Positions 16,886-24,910 of a DNA stretch of 64,000 nucleotides are shown piece after piece; the first letter of the stretch is position 1, and each line of letters opens with the position of its first letter. Below the pieces are notes generated by a model. That model did no database searches, was not told the origin of the DNA, and was given only the letters and a program-made list of their open reading frames with translations. A program made the translations under genes and the position numbers. Origin of the DNA: Bacteroides zoogleoformans (GTDB lineage: Bacteria; Bacteroidota; Bacteroidia; Bacteroidales; Bacteroidaceae); the NCBI RefSeq assembly GCF_002998435.1, contig NZ_CP027231.1:1901001-1965000 (forward strand). Direction: 5' to 3'.

Positions 16886-19240
16886 CTATTGATATTTATA
16901 ATGTGATGAACGATAGGGGCGTACCGGATACCAATTATCACGTTTGCGTTCTGTATTACACAGTTGCAAGGTGTAATTGGGAGATATAACCAATACACTT
17001 CCCGATAAACTATTCTCTTTCGATGCTATAAAACATTGTTGATTATTGTATCTTAATTTGTATCCTCCATCCGAGAATTTCTTGCCATTATTCAAATCAT
17101 CATAACGACCATAGTACCCGACAAATTGTGCATCAAAGCCTGATTGTTGTGATGGCAAGAGGGCTTTGCAATGCCCGCCGATAAACTTTTGCAACTTTCT
17201 CAAATCTGACAGTCGTGGTACGTACCAATGGATACGATTGCCATCACTATCCGTCTTGTCGTCGAACAGGCCAGGGAAAGAACTGTGGAAACCATAGCTG
17301 TTACCATAGAAAATGTTAGCATAAAGCATACCATTGATAATATCATTGTAAATCGTAAAATCACCCTCAGGATTATTGATGTTTATAGGCTCGCCAAACT
17401 GCATATCATCCTTGATATTGCAACGCGTCCAATAGCCGGAACCGATTTTGACTACGGGGTATCGATTACCGCCATGAAAATCCATAAAATGATCTTTCGT
17501 AGTAATTCTTCCTGCCCGTAACGGAACGCCTTGATTTTCAGCGAAGAGATTGCCGTGCAAATGGTATAATGTATTCAGTTTATCCGATGATCCATAACCT
17601 TCAATCGGATTGACGTAGACATCGGCATCTGAAAAGAAAAGATAAGCAGGGCGGTATTCTCCATCACCCGGAAACAGTCCCATCGTGATGCGTGTAACGC
17701 CATTGACGATGGGGTAAACCACCGTGATACGTTTGTCGGAACGGACAGTGGGCACATACTCGTTGCAAATCTCAGCAATGGGGACGTTATTAAAGCTCAG
17801 CACACGCACAAGCGATGTTGTGTTTTTTGAGTCGAACTCCATTATGTCCTTGGTGAGCGGCAAGAGGTAATTATCGATACCCAGTTCCGCATCACTGAAT
17901 ACATTCCTCTGTTCATTGGCCATAGAAGTAACTATGGACAGAATTTCGTTGCTTACGGCCTTGTTGGGGAACAGTTCCCAAATCGGGATAAAGGTGAAAT
18001 CCACGGCATCAAGAACATCATCCGTACGAGCTGTAATACTTCCTGACCAATCATTTAATAACGAACTTGACAGCGTATTCGTCCCGGTATCAGAAAGTTG
18101 CGCTACATTGCTCTCCAGTGCTTTTCTGGAACTTTCCGACCCGCCGTAGATATTGATGGCACCTTTTCCCGAAAAAGAGCTATTAACACTTTTCATCACA
18201 TCAGAAGACGATTTGCCTCCGGTTAAGGTCTTGAATACCGTTTCCGTTGTTTCCTCAAGTGTCGTTACAAGGTTACGCGAATAGGTCACGGCAAGGTCGA
18301 TGGCACCTCCCAAGGATGTCTGTACGATGACGTGGGTGCCATATTGTTCGAGCATTTTTCTGATGAGACCCTCCCTGACACTTCCCGAGGCTTTACTTAT
18401 TTCTTTGTAAAGATCATAGAATCCTTTGGAGAAAGGGAGCTTTCCCGACTTTATGATGTCGGGATTGTGGCAGATGTATTTCAATGCCCCTACGTCCATA
18501 GATTTTGAACCCACCACTCGCACCATACGCGCATAGCCGTAATATTGTTCGTTGATAGCCTCCCGGGATATGTGCTTGTAACGCTCAACAGTCTTCTTGA
18601 ACCCAAGCACGTTGGTGGTCTTTGAGGTCTTTTTCGTGAGCTTGCTCTGCATTTCCGACAGTGAATAAGCCGAATAAAACTCATAATACATTTCGCCTCG
18701 CACGCCTTCCTGTATGGAAATGAAGGTACTGTCACTATTAAATTCGCGAAGCCTGGCCTCACTTATCACGCTTCCACGGATACTTGTAGAACATTTATAG
18801 TCGTCGAAACAGGAAAAGCCTCGACCCACCCTATAAAGGGAAGACGCATCGTCATTATCCCCGAGCTTTCCTTTTTGAACCAGTTCCACGACCGAGATCG
18901 ATCCGTCGGTGCGGTTGGTCAGCGTCAGTTTCGCCAATCTCTCCTCCACATCGGTATTTGCCTCGGGCAGCACATCGAACAGGCCATCGGAAGGTAAGGT
19001 GTCCGACTTGATGGTCAGCCACTCCGCATCCGTAGATATCCCGATAACATTTCCCGGGGCGAGTCCTTCTGTTTCTAAACCTATCGTGTGGTAACGCCGC
19101 TCCGCTTCCAGCGTCTCGCCGGTCGTCACAACTGCCTTCCACGCCGTTTGGTTGATATCGGGTAATATCTCATCATCTTTGCTGCATGATGCCAGAAAGC
19201 AGAGTGCTAATAATATGAATAATATTATTCGGTCACTCAT
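16886..19240 (-). CDS. MACPF (perforin-like) lipoprotein with BACON-like and Fib_succ-type domains
   Basis: 784 residues. Lipobox LASC (Cys19) is followed by SKDDE. Residues about 30-125 resemble a BACON-type beta-sandwich (DAEWLTIKSDTL ... SVVELVQKG). Residues about 135-450 form a MACPF domain: the signature YGTHVIVQTSLGG spans residues 300-312, and a conserved block FIPIWELF closes the domain as in the two neighbours. Residues about 600-780 (GSGYWTRCNI ... YVPRLSDLRKLQKFIGG) resemble the Fibrobacter succinogenes major paralogous domain. MACPF proteins form pores; several Bacteroidales members (BSAPs) kill related bacteria. It overlaps the upstream MACPF gene by 8 bases. Confidence 0.85.
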   Translation of the reverse strand: MSDRIILFILLALCFLASCSKDDEILPDINQTAWKAVVTTGETLEAERRYHTIGLETEGLAPGNVIGISTDAEWLTIKSDTLPSDGLFDVLPEANTDVEERLAKLTLTNRTDGSISVVELVQKGKLGDNDDASSLYRVGRGFSCFDDYKCSTSIRGSVISEARLREFNSDSTFISIQEGVRGEMYYEFYSAYSLSEMQSKLTKKTSKTTNVLGFKKTVERYKHISREAINEQYYGYARMVRVVGSKSMDVGALKYICHNPDIIKSGKLPFSKGFYDLYKEISKASGSVREGLIRKMLEQYGTHVIVQTSLGGAIDLAVTYSRNLVTTLEETTETVFKTLTGGKSSSDVMKSVNSSFSGKGAINIYGGSESSRKALESNVAQLSDTGTNTLSSSLLNDWSGSITARTDDVLDAVDFTFIPIWELFPNKAVSNEILSIVTSMANEQRNVFSDAELGIDNYLLPLTKDIMEFDSKNTTSLVRVLSFNNVPIAEICNEYVPTVRSDKRITVVYPIVNGVTRITMGLFPGDGEYRPAYLFFSDADVYVNPIEGYGSSDKLNTLYHLHGNLFAENQGVPLRAGRITTKDHFMDFHGGNRYPVVKIGSGYWTRCNIKDDMQFGEPININNPEGDFTIYNDIINGMLYANIFYGNSYGFHSSFPGLFDDKTDSDGNRIHWYVPRLSDLRKLQKFIGGHCKALLPSQQSGFDAQFVGYYGRYDDLNNGKKFSDGGYKLRYNNQQCFIASKENSLSGSVLVISPNYTLQLCNTERKRDNWYPVRPYRSSHYKYQ

Positions 19241-20990
19241 AATATTTCAACTCGTTTGGGTTATATATATACACATAGTCATCATTCCTCTTCATTGTTT
19301 TCAATGTGTTGTCATACGACCAACCCGGAATGCTTGTTATTGGAACTTTGTCCCGGGTAGCAGGGAGGAAGAAGTTCCTCTTTTCCTTTTTGACAAAATA
19401 GGTTGTCGCGCCGGTGTTGTATGAACCATCGACATTGAAAGGTTTGTCGGTTTCCAAATAGGGAACGGGATGTGCCGGACTATAGGTTATGTTGTTGTAG
19501 GCGGTAAATGAAGGTACGCCTGCCGTTACATAAATCGTTTCATTGTTATTTGCCTCGCCTTTGTCAGTCACAATGCAGTCGTCACCCTTCCAAGCCACAT
19601 TATAAACACGGCCATTATGCCGGCACAACCCGTTATACAACTGGATGCGACCTTCGTAGATGGGATACACCACGCGTACATGCTGCAACGGGTCGATGGT
19701 TTCCACACGTTCCGTACAAATGGTGGCCACATGCCGACCGGCATACACCAGATTGACGACATCGGGCGAAGCGCACGACTTCTCGCTGGTTTTGCCGATC
19801 ACATATTTAATGTTCTCAGGGTTATAGGGGAATGAAACGTTGATAAAGTTGCGGTTGCCAAGGAGGTCGATGAGGTCTTGCATGGAATCATTGATGATGC
19901 TGCGGATTCGCTTTTTTGCCGTAGGATCGTTCACGAATTTATGGATAGGTGTGAAGTCCATGCGGATGACAGAAGTGGCGTCTTTTTCAAAATCATCCGG
20001 GTTGAACACGACACTTGACTGCCATTGGGTGAGGGCGGAAGGAGTCACCTTGTTTACACGATAATTGTTCATATTGGTCAGTTCGTCAAGATATCTCACA
20101 TTACCACCCAAAACTTTGATATAGCATTTGGAATCCTCCAAATACTTATATCCTTCGGTCGAACTGCCACCTTCCCACGAAGCTTTGAACATACCGTTCA
20201 ACACGTCTGCCGAAAGAGCCGCTTCCGTATTCTCAACAGTCTTGTAACGCTTGGCATCTAATTGCACCAACACTCTCAGTGAACCCCCTACCTCTGCGTA
20301 TGTCACCACATGGGTTCCATAGGTATGGATAAAGGAGTCCACACAAGCCAAAAAGTTCTTTTCCGAAGCCTCGGCTACCTGTCTTACCGCATCGCGGAAC
20401 GAAGCGGTAAGCACAGTGGGGTGCGTCTTGGCCAATTCTATGATGGCATCCGGGTATATTCTGTAACTACCACTTAATATTTTACTTTGGGCATCCACGA
20501 TGTAACAATCCGTTGTCCCGTCTTCGAAAATGCTGCATTCATATCTGGCATTACCTCCGGCAACAAGAGTGATGCTACCTTCCGCATCTGCCTTCAAGTT
20601 GGAATTCTGGACGTATTGGGTAAAGGAATGATGTACATTCCCCTCCATTGTAACCTTCTGCTCTGTATTGGCAGTGTATAGATAGAACTGTGAAATATCT
20701 GCAAGGCGATCCAGCTCAGCGCGGTTGACCACCTGACATCGTATATCGTCTAAAGAATAAGACCCTCCTGTAGTTGCATTGTAGCTATACCCCACGGCAT
20801 GATCCCGAAGAAAGTAGCGCTGACTCTGCGCCCGTGTCCATACTTCCGGTGAATGCCAGACGGCATTTCCGGAAGTATCATCACGCATATCGGCTATTTT
20901 TTCAAAATCGTCACTGCACGCTGTCATGTTACTCAACATGACAGCGGCTGTAAGATAATAGATATAATAGATAAAGAATGGTCTTTTCAT
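19233..20990 (-). CDS. MACPF (perforin-like) lipoprotein
   Basis: 585 residues; lipobox SNMTAC (Cys25) followed by SDDFE. The MACPF domain spans roughly residues 60-380, with the signature TYGTHVVTYAEVGGSL at 223-238 and a closing block DFTPIHKF aligned with PIWELF of the next gene. The C-terminal 180 residues carry VVYPIYEGRIQLYNG, which matches VVYPIVNGVTRITMG in the 784-residue neighbour, so the two share a second domain after MACPF. The proteins are paralogues rather than recent duplicates. It sits 11 bases after the first MACPF gene. Confidence 0.83.
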   Translation of the reverse strand: MKRPFFIYYIYYLTAAVMLSNMTACSDDFEKIADMRDDTSGNAVWHSPEVWTRAQSQRYFLRDHAVGYSYNATTGGSYSLDDIRCQVVNRAELDRLADISQFYLYTANTEQKVTMEGNVHHSFTQYVQNSNLKADAEGSITLVAGGNARYECSIFEDGTTDCYIVDAQSKILSGSYRIYPDAIIELAKTHPTVLTASFRDAVRQVAEASEKNFLACVDSFIHTYGTHVVTYAEVGGSLRVLVQLDAKRYKTVENTEAALSADVLNGMFKASWEGGSSTEGYKYLEDSKCYIKVLGGNVRYLDELTNMNNYRVNKVTPSALTQWQSSVVFNPDDFEKDATSVIRMDFTPIHKFVNDPTAKKRIRSIINDSMQDLIDLLGNRNFINVSFPYNPENIKYVIGKTSEKSCASPDVVNLVYAGRHVATICTERVETIDPLQHVRVVYPIYEGRIQLYNGLCRHNGRVYNVAWKGDDCIVTDKGEANNNETIYVTAGVPSFTAYNNITYSPAHPVPYLETDKPFNVDGSYNTGATTYFVKKEKRNFFLPATRDKVPITSIPGWSYDNTLKTMKRNDDYVYIYNPNELKYYE

Positions 20991-21001
20991 AAAAAACCTG
21001 T

Positions 21002-22480
21002 TTATTTATCAGAGACATCGGCATCCACAACGCTGTTGTCGATAATATCCATTTTGTCCTTATAATTCTTCTTAATCCATGCCTTTACAGCACTACGCAC
21101 TTTGCCCTGGAAGAAATACCATATCGGATAAATCTTCAAGCGTGTATATGAAAGGGTAGCCGGATTATTTGCATCCAAACTGGCTATCCAAGCATCCATC
21201 TTGTCATGTAAGTCGTTATACACTTTATCGTTGTCACCTTTCTTTCGTTTGATAGAAAGGGCACTGCTCACATTGTCTTGGGCAACCTTTGCACCTCCGG
21301 CGATGTTGTACTTAAAGGCACTGCTCTCAAATATTTTGATACCTTCTTTCTTATAGCCTACCTCAACTTTTCCTTCTATTTGCAGTAAACCGATATTGAC
21401 AGCAGCATTGACATGAGCGGTATCCACGTGCATAATCTCGGCAATGGAATCACGGTTGTATTTCATCCACAAGGATACACTACCTCCCAAATCGCAGCCG
21501 GAAATGACCACTGGGCCATATTCGTCCACAAGGTCTTCCATCGCATTATTGAAGTCGTCGTTGTTGTTTTTTGTCTGAGCTTCCTCTACCGTTTTCTTGG
21601 CATCAATAAATCCGGGTGTCAGCAGGGAGCGTTTCAATAGCTGTTCACTGTCGGCAGGGTCTTTCGATGCCGATGCGTCGTTGTAGAGGGCTATCAATGA
21701 AGGTACGTCGGCAGAAGTGGAGGCAATGTTGTACGTAGCTCCATATCGATATTCTGTCTTGTAGTGGTTCTTGCTTTCATCGCCATGATAGGCGCCACCG
21801 ATGTTCAGTTTGAAATCACCATAGTTGATGTCGAACGACAGCGCGACACCCAGCGAATCCTTTTTGGTATCTACACTGTCTATCACAGCTCCCTGCGCAC
21901 CGGCCTTAGCTTGTTTGTTGTAGGTGAAATAAGCACTATACTCTGCGTTGTTCAACTGTTGCAGTTTGTTGAGAGCCTTCAGATTGATGACGTTATTCTT
22001 GGTTGTAAGCCTGCCAAGGTTAAGTCCCATGCCCACACCCTTTGTTGCGGCGATCTTTATATAGTCCGCAGCTTCACCATCATTGGAAACGGTTTGCCCA
22101 TTGTAAGTAGGAACTTGTGTCACCGCAACCTTTTTCACGATGTTGCCCGCAGTGATGGTCAGGGTGGTGCTTCGTCCTGCCGACGATCCGAAATTGGCAT
22201 CAATGTTTACGGGCACATTTTGGTCTCCTTGACCGGACTTTACCGGAACATACACCCAATGTGAAGCATCTTTGGGGACATCAATAGTCCAATTGTCGTT
22301 GGAAGAGATGTTGAGCGTGGTTATCTTGCCATCAATCTCCGCTTCGATTCCTTCTGCAAGGACATCTTCTCCTATCTCAAGCCGGGTTGTAAACTCATCG
22401 TCAGCGCATGAGATGATGCCGCATGACATAAACATGATCATTCCAATTATTGCCAAATCTTTGTTGAACATTGCCTTCAT
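21002..22480 (-). CDS. Divergent MACPF-like lipoprotein with BACON-like domain
   Basis: 492 residues; lipobox GIISC (Cys25) followed by ADDEF. Residues about 30-125 look like a BACON-type domain (TTLNISSNDNWTIDV ... VKKVAVTQVP). The remaining part aligns by landmarks with MACPF: YGPVVISGCDLGGSVSLW at 321-338 stands where neighbours have YGTHV...GG, and KIYPIWYFF (449-457) matches the domain-closing PIW block. The signature His is missing (Thr-His replaced by Pro-Val) and the segments between are rich in Lys, Ala and Asp. There is no C-terminal domain after MACPF. It is the first gene of the operon, 160 bases or so downstream of the predicted transcription start. Confidence 0.72.
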   Translation of the reverse strand: MKAMFNKDLAIIGMIMFMSCGIISCADDEFTTRLEIGEDVLAEGIEAEIDGKITTLNISSNDNWTIDVPKDASHWVYVPVKSGQGDQNVPVNIDANFGSSAGRSTTLTITAGNIVKKVAVTQVPTYNGQTVSNDGEAADYIKIAATKGVGMGLNLGRLTTKNNVINLKALNKLQQLNNAEYSAYFTYNKQAKAGAQGAVIDSVDTKKDSLGVALSFDINYGDFKLNIGGAYHGDESKNHYKTEYRYGATYNIASTSADVPSLIALYNDASASKDPADSEQLLKRSLLTPGFIDAKKTVEEAQTKNNNDDFNNAMEDLVDEYGPVVISGCDLGGSVSLWMKYNRDSIAEIMHVDTAHVNAAVNIGLLQIEGKVEVGYKKEGIKIFESSAFKYNIAGGAKVAQDNVSSALSIKRKKGDNDKVYNDLHDKMDAWIASLDANNPATLSYTRLKIYPIWYFFQGKVRSAVKAWIKKNYKDKMDIIDNSVVDADVSDK

Positions 22481-22646
22481 TTTTTAGTACTTTAGTTATA
22501 AAATTTATGTGAGTTCGGAATAAGATAAATCTTTTAAAAGTTGGTAATCCCGTTAGTTTTTCAGGAACTTCCCTAAATTTTCCATTGTTTTTTTACTCTG
22601 TTTTAAAGTCCGGTTTATATCCCTCCAAAAAAATCGTTTCAGAAGC

Positions 22647-22678
22647 CAAAATTAGGTAAATGTTGCGATGAAATCAAA
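22647..22678 (-). promoter_or_regulatory. MACPF operon promoter
   Basis: On the minus strand TTTG (complement of 22675-22678) is followed after exactly 20 bases by TAATTTTG (complement of 22647-22654), a full match to the Bacteroides pattern. It reads toward the first MACPF gene. The paired 22-base repeats lie 20 bases upstream of its -33 box. Confidence 0.65.
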
Positions 22679-22697
22679 GAAAAGAGGAGATGTCATA

Positions 22698-22741
22698 GTG
22701 ACAAATTCCCGAAAAGGAGGTGACAAAATCCCTAAAAAGGC
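22698..22741. promoter_or_regulatory. Tandem 22-base direct repeat, candidate operator
   Basis: Two adjacent 22-base units start at 22698 and 22720. Both begin GTGACAAA, share TCCC at positions 10-13 and AAAA at 15-18; 17 of 22 positions agree. Spacing of two helical turns and location immediately upstream of the -33 box are what AraC-family activators normally use. The neighbouring AraC-type regulator is the obvious candidate binder, but this is inference. Confidence 0.6.
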
Positions 22742-22879
22742 ATAAAAGAAGAAGGGGGAGAGGTGGAATATTGAGAAAGTGCGGCTGTATGTGGCAGCAC
22801 GGCTGTTTGACTATACCTTGGTCGAGCCGTGGTAATGTCTTGGCCGGGAAATAATCAAACTGTCATTGATGAAGTGAGC

Positions 22880-24538
22880 TTATCCGTTCTTCTTTTGTCC
22901 CAATCGCCTGTATTCAGTCGGAGTAAGGTTGTATTTCTTTTTAAACTGACGATAGAAAGTACGAAGGGTGCTGAAACCGGATTGGGTAGCGATGTACTCC
23001 AATACATAGTCGGTCTGATCCAACAGCTTGCAGGCATGTTGCAACCGCAGGTTGGTTACAATGTCGTTCAGCGAAGTATGATAGTTCTCCATCAGTTGTT
23101 TATCAATGGCATACCGTTTCATCTGCAATTGGATCTCAAGGCAGTCGGTGTTGAAGTCCTGAGATAAGAAGTTGTCGTTCTCGGAAAGTAAAGTTTCTAT
23201 TTGTTCTTGTAAGTTCTCTTCCGTTTTAGGGTTGTCGGCCCGTTTGGCCGGAGTTTGTTGTACCGCCAACCGTACATATTTATATAGGTATTGGTTGTCG
23301 CGAAGCCGACGGTAGTGGAAATAAATCATGGTGACGATGATAATGATAAGAACTATAGCCACACCTGTGGCCATCATCTTATAGACACGTTGCTTGTAAT
23401 ACGAAACGCGCAGGGAGTTGTTCTCGCTTAGCACATCGTAGAACTCCATGTTTTCGCGGTGTATGAAGTCGTTGATGCGTTTCACCTCACACGTCATAGC
23501 TTCGGCTTTTACCTTTTCACCTCGGCGGATGTAGATTTGCAGCAGACTGTTGCAGACAGAGAGCAGCTCAACGGATGGAGTAGTGAGATTATTGCGATAA
23601 AAATCCTCACTCAAGGACAGGATATTTCTCGGGATGTTGTTTGCCTCGACATAGATACTTAAAAGTGACCCGAGCGCATTTGTCATGGGAGGGTATTTAT
23701 GGAACAACGAGTCTGCTTCGGCGGCAGCTTTCAATGCTTCGTCTTTTCGTCCGCACTTGACAAGAGCATGTCCGAGAGTGAGATTAAAGTACATGCGGTG
23801 AATATCATAGCCTGCATGGTCGGTAGCCCCGTCACCGCCTCTCTGTTGTTCTCTGTTGAGCTCTTGAATGGCTTCGGGAATATAGGCGGCAGCCTTATCG
23901 GGTTTGCCTCCGTCAATGTAGATGTCGGCAAGTAATAAGTCGAAAGAGTGTCGCATGATGGCACAGTTGCCGCGGACATTCTCATTAGGATCATCGGCAA
24001 ATAAGTTCAGTAGAGCCCGCGCCTCATGCCATGAGTGCAGGGCCTTATCTGTTTGTCCGCTCTTCGATAACGCTCTTGTCTTATAGTACTCACATAGAAG
24101 AGTATAGTAGGCTTTGATTGCACGTTCGCGAGGTTGTCCGTCGATTATCTTCTTCGTTTCTTGCTTTATTTGGCCTACCAATCTCGCCAACTGTTCATAT
24201 TGTCCGAGCTTTTCTGCAAGCTGACATTGAATGTCCAGCCCATCCAAGATGTTTCCTTGATCCTTGCTGCCGAGTTGCTGCATGGCAAGGGCGTGACGCA
24301 GGGCATCGGCATAAAGATTGTTACTCAGGCAGACAAACCCTGCCACTCGCTCATATCGCATGCGGCTTGTATGTTTCCAGCCCTCCCGCTCCAGCCGTTT
24401 TCGTGCAGGTTCCAACAAACGGTAGGCACGTTGCGGCTCTCGGACGTATAGTTTGTCTATATAGTCGATGTCGAGGGTGTCTGCGGCATGGCAATATACC
24501 GTAAACAAGCCTAATAAGCAAATGATGAATGATTTCAT
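22880..24538 (-). CDS. Membrane-anchored TPR sensor / AraC-type transcription regulator
   Basis: 552 residues. A signal or N-terminal anchor (MKSFIICLLGLFTVYCHA), then an extracytoplasmic region of about 360 residues with TPR-like helical pairs (for example AIKAYYTLLCEYYKTRALSKSGQTDKAL). One transmembrane helix at about 388-408 (MATGVAIVLIIIIVTMIYF) is followed by a linker and an AraC-type double helix-turn-helix at about 450-548, ending in the family signature FSTLRTFYRQFKKKYNLTPTEYR (landmark). Such Bacteroidota proteins couple an envelope signal directly to DNA binding. It is upstream of, and on the same strand as, the MACPF operon and likely controls it. A Bacteroides promoter precedes it at 24557-24588. 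Confidence 0.85.
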   Translation of the reverse strand: MKSFIICLLGLFTVYCHAADTLDIDYIDKLYVREPQRAYRLLEPARKRLEREGWKHTSRMRYERVAGFVCLSNNLYADALRHALAMQQLGSKDQGNILDGLDIQCQLAEKLGQYEQLARLVGQIKQETKKIIDGQPRERAIKAYYTLLCEYYKTRALSKSGQTDKALHSWHEARALLNLFADDPNENVRGNCAIMRHSFDLLLADIYIDGGKPDKAAAYIPEAIQELNREQQRGGDGATDHAGYDIHRMYFNLTLGHALVKCGRKDEALKAAAEADSLFHKYPPMTNALGSLLSIYVEANNIPRNILSLSEDFYRNNLTTPSVELLSVCNSLLQIYIRRGEKVKAEAMTCEVKRINDFIHRENMEFYDVLSENNSLRVSYYKQRVYKMMATGVAIVLIIIIVTMIYFHYRRLRDNQYLYKYVRLAVQQTPAKRADNPKTEENLQEQIETLLSENDNFLSQDFNTDCLEIQLQMKRYAIDKQLMENYHTSLNDIVTNLRLQHACKLLDQTDYVLEYIATQSGFSTLRTFYRQFKKKYNLTPTEYRRLGQKKNG

Positions 24539-24556
24539 AGTTATCTAAAATGGCTG

Positions 24557-24588
24557 CAAAAATAATGAGTTCGATATAATTCTACAAA
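24557..24588 (-). promoter_or_regulatory. Promoter of the TPR-AraC regulator gene
   Basis: Minus strand TTTG (complement of 24585-24588), 20 bases, TATTTTTG (complement of 24557-24564): a full match to the Bacteroides consensus. The ATG follows within about 20 bases of the -7 box, so the leader is very short. Confidence 0.65.
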
Positions 24589-24753
24589 CTCTTTTTGTGT
24601 TATCAGCAATTTCTTTGAACAGAAATACACTGCAAAATCAGTCCCTGTTTTTTTAACCTATCCTAATAATACACCTCTTCTTTACCGATTTAGGATGAAA
24701 TCATTATCTTTGCAGCCATGTCTGCCGAGACAATTGTACTTGCCGTGACAGAT

Positions 24754-24863
24754 ACAAGTGTTTGAGCCGATAGACACAAGTGTTTCAGACGTCATACACA
24801 AGTGTTCAAGACGACAGGCACAAGCTTCTGATAAGTCAAACACTTGCGTCTGACAAACGGAAT
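24754..24863. repeat. 22-bp-period imperfect tandem repeat array in a gene leader
   Basis: Five consecutive units start at 24754, 24776, 24798, 24820 and 24842, each exactly 22 bases apart. The first four begin ACAAG, three of these ACAAGTGTT; the fifth begins ACTTG. Inner positions are conserved more weakly (GAC or GAT near the unit end). The array lies after a -7-like TATCTTTG at 24705-24712 and before the ATG at 24911, so it is probably transcribed as 5' leader. A 22-base array with a different core is seen at 3922. Confidence 0.75.
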
Positions 24864-24910
24864 GCAAACAGCTGATTATTAAGAAATAAGAAATAACGAA
24901 TTTCATCCGA

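Larger units (their letters stand above)
22481..22879. other. 399-bp control region between regulator and MACPF operon
   Basis: Holds the predicted MACPF operon promoter (22647-22678), the 22-base direct repeat just upstream of it (22698-22741) and, at the regulator end, a hairpin with arms CACGGCT at 22798-22804 and AGCCGTG at 22825-22831. No gene of its own is seen. About 165 bases lie between predicted transcription start and ATG, an untranslated leader of AT-rich sequence. Confidence 0.65.

Noticed and set aside
24718..24765. 15-codon open frame (MSAETIVLAV...) at the start of the GT117 leader
   Set aside because: Possible leader peptide, but no attenuator-like codons or terminator pair could be seen; too short to support.
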